DNA of 64,000 nt from Stenogyne calaminthoides (lineage: Eukaryota > Streptophyta > Magnoliopsida > Lamiales > Lamiaceae). Each line of letters begins with the position of its first letter. Within the stretch, counting starts at the first letter, position 1. Shown here in pieces: positions 34,289 through 44,924 of this stretch. Location of the stretch: positions 30,960,222-31,024,221 of the forward strand of contig JBBCBC010000019.1 in the NCBI GenBank assembly GCA_037126765.1, in the 5' to 3' direction. The position numbers were made by a program, and so were the translations under genes. The notes under the pieces were generated by a model. The model did not search any database and was not told the DNA's origin. It worked only from the letters and a program-made list of their open reading frames with translations.

Positions 34289-35890
34289 TTAATTAAAACA
34301 AATGTGAGACACATTTGATACATGGGAGACGTTTTGAAGTGGATCAACGAAGTCATCCCTAGCATCAGTGACACTATTTTCACAGCTTGCTCCACTCGAT
34401 GACACTCCGTGACTCGATCTTCTCTCGGACCTCAAAAGTTCCACCTGTTTAGCCAACATGGCAACCTGATCCGAAAGTCTACCCACCATATTCATGGCCG
34501 CAAGACCAGGTGCCATCGCTAATGGTATCTTTGTCACGCCATATCCAGTACTTCGTAAGCAGTCGGGATGCTCCTGACGACCTATAGCCCATCCAAGTAG
34601 ATCATCAGTACCGATAATGCGGAGGTCGTCGGGCATCATGGTCTGAGATATGCACTCCTGAAACACAAAAGATTATTATTTAATTATTTATTTATAAATA
34701 ATAGTTTGTAATTCAAAGATAAATTAATGGATAGATTACCGCTTCTTCAATGATACGCTGTGTACTGAAATCGGGAATATTCCCGTCTCGAGTCTTTCTG
34801 GTAGTCTGAAATAACTCGAAACGTGTAACAACAGGCGCACTCTCTCCAGCTTTCTTTTTTTCTTCTTTCTACGATAGTGATGAACGTGTCCCTTTATTAG
34901 ATATATTAAAAGTGAATATATAAAAAAATTAAAAGTTAGGATTTTGATCTCACCAAATCTTCCCTTATGCGTGCATAACCTTTGGAAGATCCACGATATT
35001 GCGCCTCCATCGTCTTGGCTTGTTCACAATTTTTCTTACTTTGATTTTACAGTGTAATAGAAATACAATAAACACTGAAAAACATCGGGCATTAGGAATA
35101 TAGGAAATGACATTAATCAGTTTTACCTGGAAATCATCAGCCATAGCTCTACGCACAAACTCCTCCCAGTACGGGGCCACCATAGGGCTATCCTCATAGA
35201 GCTTAGGTGGCTTAGGCGAGTAAAGACCAGTAATAGGGTCTCGTGTGGTTTTTCTCAGCCAAGACCGAAAATTCTTGGCCATTACCCCAACTTGCATAAG
35301 TATTTGCTTCTTCTTTTGTATGGTCAAGGCCGAGGAATGTAACCTATACACATATAACATAACAATTTAGTAAATTTAGTAATCATACAACAACTTTCAT
35401 AAGCATATAATTAACATACCGAAAGTTCGTCCCATAACACTTCCTTAAAATGAGACAGTTTGTCACTACGCCAGTCCTTGGTTGGCAGCACGATAGGGAT
35501 AACTCTCCTGACTGCAGTCCCAAGGTAGAAGGACAACTTCTCACTCACGTTTCCTATCGGCTACCCATACTCATTGAATGATAACTGCAATGATATAATA
35601 TTTAATTAGATTCGATCAATCAATATAATTATAATTTCAACTGTTCAATTGTAATAAAATTACCTGAAGTGTTTTCCCCTTGCTACGAGCTCTCTTCAAA
35701 GAAGTCATCGTGACTATACCCCTCGTGCGCTTCTCCCCAGAGCTGCTAGTGGTTGGAGCATCAGTGTCACCCTGTCCCAAGTCATCTGTATGATGTCGAT
35801 CATATGCGCCATCATCTCCATGATAATCTCCATCATAATCTCTATCATGATAATCTCCATCACTCTATCATCTCCGAGATAGAGAAAATA
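34289..35890 (-). pseudogene. TNPA-like (plant Ptta/En/Spm family) transposon protein
   Basis: Minus-strand, several exons. Exon text in order: an Asp/Tyr/His-rich N-terminus (DGDYHDRDYDGDYHGDDG near 35,840) with KRTRGIVTM; LSFNEYG-stop-PIGNVSEKLSFYLG and PTKDWRSDKLSHFKEVLWDE (35584-35420); MAKNFRSWLRKTTRDP and PPKLYEDSPMVAPYWEEFV (35343-35127); APVVTRFELFQTTRKTRDG (near 34,835-34,780); EHPDCLRSTGYGVTK (near 34,545-34,590); a coiled coil MVGRLSDQVAMLAKQVELLR. This pattern is that of the small CACTA-encoded DNA-binding protein, which binds subterminal repeats. A TAG in the first conserved block shows decay. Confidence 0.7.
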
Positions 35891-36116
35891 AGACATGATC
35901 CTATAAAGCAGAAGAAACAACATTAATAAAGCAGAAGAAACAACATTTAATAAAGCAGAAGAAACAACATTCAATAAAGCAGAAGAAACAACATTAAATA
36001 AAGTGTACATTTCTTTTTAGCACTTGTTTTTCTTTTTCATTTTTTGGTTGACTTTTCTTGTTCATGACCATAAATGTTAACAAGATCCGGATTGTCATAT
36101 TCATCCTCAGCTCTAA

Positions 36117-36534
36117 TTATTCTCTGGTACGAGCGTGGATTTGCAGGATCATCGAAAGAGGGTGCAGAAAGAGTGAAGTTCTGAAAAGGATCATCGATGT
36201 ATCAACAGTCGGTACATCTCCGAAACTATCCGCATCCACTGTATCTTCAAACCTAAAGTCAGTTCCTAGGTTGCTTGAGCTACATCCATCTCTTCTCTCA
36301 CCATGAGATGTCCAAACGATATATGTTTTATCAATACCATGAATCATCAAGTGGTCGAACAAACTTTCTCGACCACTAACGGTATTTCCATTCATACATT
36401 TTCAACACGGACATGGAATGTACCGATGATCGGTGCAGTGTCTAATTGCATGATTACAAAATTATTTCACCTCATTCTTATACTCCTCTGATAATCGATC
36501 TGCTAGAACCCACTTTCGATCCATATAGAACTAG
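36117..36534 (-). pseudogene. TNP2 transposase N-terminal (Transpos_assoc) fragment
   Basis: The minus-strand ATG at 36534 opens MDRKWVLADRLSEEYKNEV, followed by in-frame stops within VK-stop-FCN and CPC-stop-KC, then NGNTVSGRESLFDHLMIHGI and KTYIVWTSHGE. This is the zinc-binding N-terminal domain that precedes the TNP2 catalytic core. The core (Transposase_21) is absent; the TNPA-like gene follows directly. Confidence 0.75.
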
Positions 36535-37345
36535 AGATGCCTATAGGAAAGAAAATATGATTGCAGAAGAGATGAGTTCACCCCTTATCTCATACCATGT
36601 ACCAACTGACCATTTAGTATGAAAAACTAGTTAAGGTACTCAACTAAGATTGAACTCTTTAGTATGCAAAATTATAATTGTTTGATACAAGATATAATTC
36701 ATGAGAAAATGAATAATATACTAAATTTCTTGTAAATTGCAAATCATCTTGAAAACAACAAAATCACCCAAATTTCCAAAAAATCATATATTCTACAAAA
36801 ATTATCAAAATTCATATGTTAAAAATAAACAACACCTATTGGCATTTCCATTTATCAAATCCGAAAACCAAATTTCAAGCAAATATTCTATAAATCATCC
36901 AAATATTCTAAAACCAAATTTCTATTTCTCTCTACAACAAACAACAAACATAAACAACAAATTACATATACACATGCAATATACATACATACATACATAT
37001 ATATATATAAAAGGCGACTAAGAGGAGGGGGAGAAAAAGCTGGCGGCAATGAGTGGAGGAGGAGGGAAATGGAATGGGAGCACGAAATGGCGGTGGGGGG
37101 AGAGTTAATTGAAATAGGGTTTTATTATTAAAGGTGTGGGGAGAGTTAAAGGGTTTATTGTCTGACTAGGTTCAAACATACCCAATTTCTTGGACAACGG
37201 TTCAAAACCGTTGTCTAAGATTTAATAATTTTCTTCTTTTTTAAGTTTTGAGCAACGGGTTTTTATTTTTTTTTAATTAAAACTGCCCTTCAAACTATAT
37301 TTTGGAGAGCTGTTTGAAAAAAAGGGTTGTCCAAGTGGAGCTGTG

Positions 37346-38182
37346 CAAGTTTAAATGCGTAGTAGTAATAAGTCACACCCTTCAGTCATCACTACGATAT
37401 CCTCTGTTATAATATAAGTCACACCCTTCACTTTTATGAGTAAATACTCTTTATAGTAAAAAAGCCACCTAAAAAATCACACTTTTTAGTAATATAAGTC
37501 ACACTCCTTAATCCAGTTTCACAGTGAAACTTGTTCACCCTATACTTTGTCAACAACAAATTATTTGTTATTTGCAGAATTATTTCAAATGGTTATCAAA
37601 ATGTATAAATACTTTTCTCTAATCAAAAAATTGATTCCAAGAAAAGGGGATAGTGTAAGTTGCGTTGTATTCGGGCATGCGAGGCAGGTGTCTATGATCA
37701 TAATAACAAACAATGAATTTTGAATGAGTTTAAGATAATGAATTTTGAATGTGTTCCATGCCAATGAGGTACATTTAAATATAATATAATAATTATATAA
37801 AGGCACAATGTTTCATATTTTGTAATACTTATACATTTGTTTTACCTCTATTGTTTATTATCGATCTTCCATGATTAAAAGGGCAAACAAATTCATACTA
37901 CAATAAGACACAAAGAGATTGTGATCAACAATAAAAATATAAATAAGGGATAAAATATATAACTTCAATAAAGACAAATAGCCGCGCATCACACGGATTC
38001 AGTTACTAGTCCTTTTAATATTATTCAATGAAAATGACTAATTATATTTGGTGAAAATAACTAATGCTAATCAATTTATAATATTCAATGAAAGCAATTA
38101 ATACCTTTTAAAAATGCACTTGGGTTGTATGGTGAATACAATGCACACAAATCATTGTCGTATATTATATATAATAATCTGA
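37346..38182. other. Gene-free flank of the CACTA element
   Basis: Repeats of AATATAAGTCACACCCTTCA occur three times between 37370 and 37500. The rest is AT-rich with no recognised gene. Confidence 0.45.
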
Positions 38183-38465
38183 GTTAAATTTATGTTTGGT
38201 CCCACAGAACATGGAACCTCAAGATTTTGGTCCCAATACTCACCACTTTGGTCCAGTGAGAATTTTTTTCATGTAGTTTTGGTCCTTTTGTTACGGAATC
38301 CGTTAAGTTCAACTACACTTTTGGTCCCAAACCTTGTCCTGTGGGACCAAAACTGCAGCTGACTTTAACGAAAAACATAACGATGGGACCATAACTGCAT
38401 GAAAAAATGATTTTGGGACCAAAATCGTGAGATACCCGTGTCTTGTGAGACCAAAAATAAATTTA
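38183..38465. mobile_element. MITE with about 55-bp TIRs (TTTGGTCCC type)
   Basis: The left end, GTTAAATTTATGTTTGGTCC, and the reverse complement of the right end, GTTAAATTTATTTTTGGTCT, stay similar for about 55 bp. The words TATATAATAATC occur directly on both sides (near 38168 and 38468), suggesting a target duplication of about 9-12 bp. Non-coding. Confidence 0.75.
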
Positions 38466-38540
38466 ACTATATAATAATCCATTCAATTTAAATGATTTAT
38501 TTTTGGTCGGAAACACATTATTCTAGAGAAACATTTGAAA

Positions 38541-38666
38541 CTAGGGTTGTGAAAATACTGAAAATTTTGGTATATTGCTATCAAACCGTAAAATACTAAG
38601 AATGCTGATTTTTTTGGTATACCGTGAACTTGGGTACGATATGGTATTGTATCGTAAAATTTTGAT

Positions 38667-38700
<34 letters not shown>
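38541..38700. mobile_element. Truncated hAT-like GGTATACC-rich fragment plus (AT)n
   Basis: TAGGGTTGTGAAAATACTGA at the left resembles the ends of the elements at 26180 and 26534. It has internal TTTGGTATACCGTGAAC and CGATATGGTATTG words and ends in an (AT)n run (about 38671-38698). No right end is seen. Confidence 0.4.
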
Positions 38701-38703
<3 letters not shown>

Positions 38704-38774
38704 TCATGATCATAATAAAAAAACATATAATAGGAGAGAGTAACTTAAAAGGGAAAAGCGAACCTTATATTTTT

Positions 38775-39330
38775 ATCCCACATCAAGTAAATATTAAAGG
38801 AAAATGTAAGAGAAAGTAAAATCTCATAATTTTATCCCACATCGAAAATGTTAGAAGAAAATGTGAGAGAAAACAATATAAAAGGGGAAAAAGTGTACCT
38901 CATCTCCTATATTTGTTCCACATCGAAAGTGTTGGAGGAAAATATGAGAGGCAGTATTATAAAATGGGGGTGAAGGTGGACCTTGATTCATATATTTATC
39001 CCACCTCATATATTTATCCCACATCGAAAGTATTGGAGAAAAATGTGAGATGAAGTATTATAAAAGGGGTGAATGTGGACCTTGGTTCATATTATCCCAC
39101 CTCATACATTTATCCCACATCCAAAGTGTTGGAAAAAAATATGAGAGAAAATATTATAAAAGGGGTGAATGTGGACATTGGTTCATATTATCCCACCTCA
39201 TACATTTATCCCACATCTAAAGTGTTGGAAAAAAATGTGAGAGGAAATATTATAAAAAGGTTAGCCCACGTCATACATTTATTCCAAATCAAAAGTTTGG
39301 AGTAAAATGTGAAAAAATATTTTAAAAATA
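38775..39330 (+). promoter_or_regulatory. Tandem array of snRNA-type USE + TATA promoter modules
   Basis: Seven repeats start at 38775, 38834, 38915, 39016, 39112, 39208 and 39281. The core ATCCCACATCG equals the plant snRNA upstream sequence element (RTCCCACATCG). In five successive units (38834 to 39208) the 11-bp core is followed by exactly 32 bases and then TATAAAA (starts at 38877, 38958, 39059, 39155 and 39251). That spacing is about four helical turns centre to centre, the layout of Pol II snRNA promoters. No U-snRNA body follows any unit. The first and last units are degenerate. It may alternatively be a repeat derived from a retroelement LTR that happens to carry the motif. Confidence 0.6.
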
Positions 39331-39339
39331 TTAAAAAAA

Positions 39340-39450
39340 AAATAGGGGAAACCGGTTTTTTCCGGTTGAATCGGTTTTTGACCGGTTCAAACCGGTTCAA
39401 CCTTAAAAGCGGTTTTATGCATGTTTTTTAACGGTTTACCGGCCGGTTCA
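39340..39450. repeat. CCGGTT-rich palindromic patch
   Basis: Dense CCGGTTGAATCGG, GACCGGTTCAAACCGG and ACCGGCCGGTTCAACCC motifs. Similar text lies at 20726-20830. This is characteristic of subterminal repeats of non-autonomous DNA transposons; ends cannot be set. Confidence 0.45.
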
Positions 39451-39479
39451 ACCCGGTTACAACAACACTGATCACTGCT

Positions 39480-39990
39480 ATGTATAAAAATTATCACCAA
39501 TACACATAAAAATTATCACTGTTACTCAGAATATTATCACTATTACTCAAAAAAACTATCACCGATACACATAAAAACTATCACTGTTACTCAGAAAAAC
39601 TATCACTATTACTCAGAAAAACTATCACCAATACTCTTAAAAACTATCATTGTTACTCAGAAAAACTATCACTACTATTACTCAGAAAAATTATCACTGT
39701 CATTATAAACTATCACTGCTATATATAAAAACTATCAGTGTTACTCTTAAAAATTATTATGATTACTAAGAAAAATAATCACTGTTACTTAAAAAACTAT
39801 CATTGTTATATATATGAGCGTGGAATGATTGCGAGGTAGTGCGACACGACAACGCGTGGGCTGGAATGAGTGTGCGACAGCGCGATGCGATGCGAACGAG
39901 GCACCACGGTGCGACGTGAGAGAGATCGAAGCGCGTGGACTGATATTAAAATGAGTCATATTGAATTAGAGTTTATAGTGTAAATCTGGT
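39480..39990. repeat. ACTATCACTGTTACTCAG minisatellite plus fragment of a dispersed repeat
   Basis: Units of about 21-22 bp (AAAAACTATCACTGTTACTC) run from 39480 to about 39815. The next part to 39990 is GC-richer (GAGCGTGGAATGATTGCGAG) and is a reverse-orientation relative of the left end of the repeats at 40853 and 52844. The minisatellite itself keeps the same strand as in those copies. Confidence 0.6.
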
Positions 39991-40183
39991 TTCCAGAAAT
40001 GCTACTCTATTAAGTAAAATTATTTATAAAGGGATAACTCTCAATATCTAATTTTATTTAAGATTTCAATTATAATCGGAATATATAACTTTATTTAAGA
40101 TATAAATTATAATCGGAATATATAACTTTATTTAAGATTTAAACTGTAACCGAGGCAACTCACAACCTCTTAATCATTGGTTG

Positions 40184-40480
40184 CAGGGACGGCCACATTC
40201 ATGGGCCAAGGGGGGCATTGGGCCCCCCTAAAATTTTGAAAATTATTATCGATTATAGGTACACTGTGTTTTCATAATGCATTTTAAAATCATACAACTT
40301 GTTATATTGAAATATGCAATTTATTACACTGAATTGTGTAAGTATTTTTTTCATATTAATAATTGCATGGTTCAGTGTAAACAAATTGCATATTTCAATA
40401 TAGCAAGTTGCACCTGAATACATACAAGATTTATCATATTAGTCGGGTCCCCCTCAACAAAATTCTTGCGTCCGCCCCTT
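40184..40480. mobile_element. hAT-type MITE with perfect 8-bp TSD
   Basis: A 297-bp element, CAGGGACGGCC at the left and GCGTCCGCCCCTT at the right, with perfect 8-bp TSD ATTGGTTG (40176-40183 and 40481-40488). It contains a palindromic core (ATATTGAAATATGCAATTTA .. AAATTGCATATTTCAATATA) shared with the repeats at 44925 and 47634. Confidence 0.85.
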
Positions 40481-40852
40481 ATTGGTTGTATTCCTTTTTT
40501 AAGAAAAATAATTGGTTGTATTAGTAATTGAAGATATTGGATCTAATCAAAATATTAAGAGGTAACTCTTAAGTCTTAATCTATTAGATCTAATCAAAAT
40601 ATTAAAAGATAAGAACTTTTATAGATTTAAATTAAGCTAATATTATTTAAGATATCGGATTTGATCGGATATTAATTGAAGAAAAAAACTTATGTGAGAC
40701 CGTCTCACCGTTAAATCAATACGAGGCTATTCACCTTTCAAAAAAATATTATTACTTTAATGTAACGTGTATCACTTTTCTTTTTTTCCTTTTAACTTAC
40801 AAAGATACATCTACATATATTTATATTTTTATAAGAGTAGCATTCATATAAA

Positions 40853-41603
40853 TCAGTTCACACTATGAACTTTAATTCAATATGATCTGTTTTGATGGAT
40901 GAGTTGATCCGAATTTTCGCCATTCCACGCTCATTCGCGCCGTTGCGCCGCTGCTTCGGTCATTTCATGCTCATCAGTCGTTGTTCTCGCGTTGTCGTGC
41001 TGTTGCTCTCACGATCATTCAATGCTCATTTGTCGCTCTTCTCATGTCGTCACACTGCTGCTTTCGTGGTCATTCCAACTGTTCTCGCGCCGTCGTGCGT
41101 TGCTTTTTCGATCATTCGGTAAAACTCTCAATGTTATTCAAACTAACTCTCACTGTTACTCAGAAAAACTCTCACCGTCATTCAGAAAAACCCTCACTGT
41201 TATTCAGAAAAAACTCTCATTGTTATTCAGAAAAAACCCTCACCGTTATTCAGTAAAACTCTAATTTTTATTCAAACTAACTCTCACTGTCATTCAGAAA
41301 AACCTCAAAATCACAAGAAATCATCCTGAGAAACCAGAATGCTATTGCGCTTTGCTTAATCGTGTCGCTCAAGTTACACATTTTTCATGAAAAAGACCGG
41401 CGAGTGAAATCGTCGGAAATGACAGAACAAATTTTTAAAAAAAAAAAATGAACATAAACAGTGAAAATGGTAGTTTCTAGCAACGAGTCGCGAGTCGCAG
41501 AGGTTTTCGCAGTCGCTGGGAAAGAGGAGAAGGGAAAGAGGTATATTTGATCCGTTTGTAGTGTATGAGTCAAGTTTAACCCAAATTCATAGTATGAACC
41601 AGA
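40853..41603. repeat. Dispersed minisatellite-bearing element, copy 2
   Basis: The left end, CAGTTCACACTATGAACTTT, and the right end, reverse-complemented (CTGGTTCATACTATGAAT), form imperfect inverted repeats. A GC-rich left part (CGCGCCGTTGCGCCGCTGCT) is followed by the array of AAAACTCTCACTGTTATTCA units (about 41118-41330). It is related to 52844-53757. Frames inside are repeat artefacts. Confidence 0.5.
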
Positions 41604-42660
41604 TCTATACAATTTTTTGTCATTTTATAAAACTAATAAGATTTACTTTAAAAGTTATAACATTTCTATTGAAAAGTGAAAATAGTTTTATAACGGTCTC
41701 ATTGTAAGATGGTCTCACACAAGACTTGATCTAAGAGATAATTGCTATAATACTTTTGTTAAATCCCTTCAAGAGCTAGAAAATTCCTCGATCAATTTCA
41801 CTAAAATAACACTTTCGCCACCATCGATCTTCGCCAAATTCTTCAAGAGAAAGTCATCATAACTCCATCTCCTTCCCGTTGGTTATGTTCCTACCGTTGT
41901 ATCATTGTCCGTCACCTTTAACTCCATTTGTGAATCTAAGTTTATGCATGTGTGTGTAAATCAAGTGATGAGAGAGAGACCTTAACTATCTTTGGCACAT
42001 GTGGAGAAAAAAAAATTGGAGGAGCAAGAGAGAGGTGTGTGTTGTTGTTTCCGTTACGTAGGAATGTGCATCCGTGGGATGTTAGGATTTTAACTGCAAA
42101 TATAGAGAAATTGATAAAAATTAAATTAAATAATACAGATTTGGTGGCCCAATTTGTCAGGAATGACTATGTTTGGGGGGCACTATCAAGCCATAAAATT
42201 TACTAATATTTTCAGTGATAACAAATACAATGAATCAAGTGGGTACTTATAAGCGAAACTGAGTCAAAATCTCAAATGTTCATTCAACTCGAATATTGCT
42301 TAAAAAGCTTCAAAAATGGGACGTGGAGCAATCAATCAGGCTCCATAACCCAACATGGAGTGTATACGCGTGTATATTTTGGGTGTGTCATGTGTGCTGG
42401 TAATAAGATTAGTGGAAGATATAGCTGGTTCATATATGTTGCGTGTGTTTTAGCCATATTATTATTATCATAAGTATAATTATGTAAGGGTTAACTGTGT
42501 GTTTGAGAGAGTTAACAACATGTGTGTCCGTGATTTATATTATAAGATGAATATATGTTAAGTTTTGTTGTGGTAGAGTTAACAGCATGCGCGGCGTTGG
42601 GTTGTGAATTACGTTACGAAGATTAATATATTTATGTACTATATGTCACATAATTTTGTT
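41604..42660. other. Gene-free interval with a possible LTR remnant
   Basis: Around 42120-42200, GGTGGCCCAATTTGTCAGGA and GGGGCACTATCAAGCC resemble the block GACCCAGTTCGTCAAGAAAT..GGGAGCATACCAAGCC of the Tat-1 LTR, so a decayed LTR may lie here. Partial MULE-MITE text (GTCTCATTGTAAGATGGTCT) is at 41694. No gene is supported. Confidence 0.35.
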
Positions 42661-43527
42661 TTTATATGCATTGTGTGGATACAAGAATGGAAGAACAAGA
42701 TGTTGTAGTTTTCATTGCACATGTTACATCTGGAATTATTTTGAAGGTTGCTCAGGAATTTCAAATATCAGAAGATGCACTTCAATGTTACAATATAAAT
42801 GCAAAAGGATGTGGTTTTAACATGTGTATGGGGAAATAGTAAGGAGAATTAGGATACGAGACACACATTTTGGAAAATATTTGTGTGCTCGAAGGGAAGA
42901 CGAATGAAAATCATAGAAAGAAAAATGATGTAGCATCGGCTGGGGAAAGGAATTAGGGACATATTCTATATGAGAGTTAAGTAAAAACGATAGTTAAGAG
43001 ATCTAATAACAAAGACATATGGGTTGTTAGTTACCTTGTTGAGCAACATAATTATGCTAATTCATTGCTTAGATGTTAGATCACATCAGAAAACGTCAAC
43101 TATTCAAAAATCTATGGCAAAACATTTTTCAGAATATATATAGAGATTCTAGAACCCAACAATGATTAATTGTTTGGAGAGGGATATTAGAAATCATAAA
43201 AAGAATTTTGAAAATGAGCTATCGGACATGATGCTTAAACATATATTCAACCTTTTGAGATGAAGGAGAAGAATGAAAACTTTTATTTTGCTTATGAAAC
43301 AAATGATGAGTTTTTCTTAGATTTTTTTTGGTCTGATGATAAATCCAGGAGATCATATGTATTTTTCGATAATGCAATAGTGTTTGACACGATTTTTAAC
43401 ACAAACAAATATATCATGATGTTTTCCCCCTTCGGTTGGAGTTAACCATCATCGCTAGATTACTATATTTGAGTGCGGACTATTAAATGATGAGAAGACA
43501 AACTCTTTTATCTAGTTATTTTCGAAA
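42661..43527 (+). pseudogene. FAR1/FRS-like (MULE transposase-derived) relic, left arm of a palindrome
   Basis: The plus-strand ATG at 42687 opens MEEQDVVVFIAHVTSGIILK. Next come YNINAKGCGFNMCMGK (FAR1 DNA-binding domain start), a cysteine block near 42880 (KYLCARREDE), WVVSYLVEQHNYANSLL near 43020 (the HNHEL-type motif) and, from 43260, MKEKNENFYFAYETNDEFFL, SDDKSRRSYVFFDNAIVFDT and NTNKYIMMFSPF. The last block matches the start of the MULE transposase domain of FAR1/FRS proteins (FWADARSRAAYEEFGDVVTFDTTY type). Frameshifts and stops occur and the catalytic core beyond it is absent. The same sequence follows in reverse at 43545-44370. Confidence 0.7.
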
Positions 43528-43544
43528 TCAAGATGCACTCTATG

Positions 43545-44370
43545 TTTCGAAAATAACTAAATAAAAGAATCCGTCTTCTCATAACTTAAAAGTCCACAAC
43601 CAAACGTAGTAGTCTAATGATGATGATTAACTTCAACAGAGGGGACAAACACAATACTATATTTATTTGTGTTATATGTCATGTAAAACACTTTTGCATC
43701 GTCAAAATATGCATATGATCTCCTAGATTCATTATAAGAACAAAATAATCTATACAAAACTCTTATCATCATTGTTTGATCATTTTTTTCATAAGCACAA
43801 TAAAAATTTCCATTCGTTCTCTTTCTTCATCTCAAAATGCTAAAGCTATGTTTAAACGTCATGTTCAAAAAGGTCACTTTCAACATTTCTTTTGTGATTC
43901 CTAATACCCTTTTCCAAACAACCAATCGTTGACTAGTCTTCAACATCTAAATTCTAATTAACACACTTGCTGGATGGTGGGTATATTAGTTTCTGCAAAA
44001 TGTATTGCAAGATCTTGAAAAATTGACATTTTTCGATGTGATCTTAGTAGCTCTCTAGTAAGAATGATCAAAGCATCTCAACAAAGTAACTAACTCCCAT
44101 ATACACTTGTTCATAAATTCCTTTTCCCTTGTCTAGTGCTACATCATTTTTCTTTCTATGATTTTCATTTGTGTTCTCAAAGACAAACATTTTCCAAGAG
44201 ACGCAGGCTAAACCCTCCTCCTTTTACATATGAATGGTAAAATTGAGGTTCATCTTCTGATGTGTAAAATTTCTGACCAACTTTCAAAATAATATCAGTT
44301 GTAACCTATTGAATGAAAACTATGTTATCTTGTTTCTTCCATTCCCGTATCGACCTAATGCATATAAAAA
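43545..44370 (-). pseudogene. FAR1/FRS-like relic, right arm of the palindrome
   Basis: Reverse complement of the left arm along its full length, with about 40 fewer bases. Examples: GAGATCATATGCATATTTTG on the minus strand (left arm GAGATCATATGTATTTTTCG) and AAATGAAAATCATAGAAAGA. The 17-base loop between arms is 43528-43544. Stops on the minus strand are frequent. The two arms have both decayed, as expected after an old inverted duplication. Confidence 0.7.
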
Positions 44371-44924
44371 GACACAACAACAAACAGCAATACATCCCAC
44401 TTTCTTCACACACTCATGCTCTGTGATATCTTTTTCTTTCGATTTAGGATTTACAGACACATACATAAATTTAGATTCACATATGGAGTAAAAGGTACAA
44501 TGATAGGGACATACCGAACTGAAAAGAGATAGAGCAACGATGACTTTCTCTTGGCGTGAGGAATTTTCTAGATATTGTGAAGGAGTTTAAAGAAAGAATT
44601 ATTTCTGTTGATGATAATGATACATGAACGAGAGGAGACATGAAACGATTTTCTTGGGTATAAGATTTGACGAGAGAGAAGAGAGACATCTTATGTAAAG
44701 CTTCTTGATTCATTTAGATTGTATGTATGGTAGTTTGAGATTTTACCGTGATATTAGGAGATCTGATTTGATCCTCTATATATATGGGGCTCGGTTCTGG
44801 AGCCTTAAATTACAAACTATCTCCCTCAATTGCTCTATATACTTAATAGATTTAAATCAAACTAATTTAATCTAAGATATGAAACCTAAATAAGAAGACT
44901 GTGTCTCATGTGCACACGGGTGCA
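44371..44924. other. Gene-free interval
   Basis: Flank beyond the palindrome. No symmetric partner on the left side and no convincing gene. ATATATATGGGGCTC near 44781 is not tied to any feature. Confidence 0.4.

Larger units (their letters stand above)
32330..37345 (-). mobile_element. CACTA (En/Spm) transposon derivative with TNP2 start, TNPA-like gene and Ulp1 protease
   Basis: Minus-strand gene order: TNP2 N-terminus (36534-36117), TNPA-like protein (about 35,890-34,289) and Ulp1-like protease (about 33,560-32,840). Subterminal motifs typical of plant CACTA elements occur at both sides: TTGGACAACGGTTTTTAACC at 32339 and TTGGACAACGGTTCAAAACC with its complement at 37190. The catalytic TNP2 core is missing, so it could not move on its own. 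I could not find clean CACTA termini, so both limits are approximate. Confidence 0.75.

Noticed and set aside
39480..39815. Possible CRISPR-like array of 21-22-bp units
   Set aside because: The units are directly adjacent and imperfect with no unique spacers, and the context is a plant genome; it is a minisatellite.
40892..41264. Three overlapping plus-strand frames with repeated HRHSEKPS and CYSEKTL words
   Set aside because: They translate the GC-rich part and minisatellite of a dispersed repeat; three frames are open equally, as expected for a short tandem repeat.
42060..42480. Solo LTR of a Tat-type element
   Set aside because: A short block resembles the Tat-1 LTR, but I could not find TG..CA ends or a target duplication, so it is noted only as a possible remnant.
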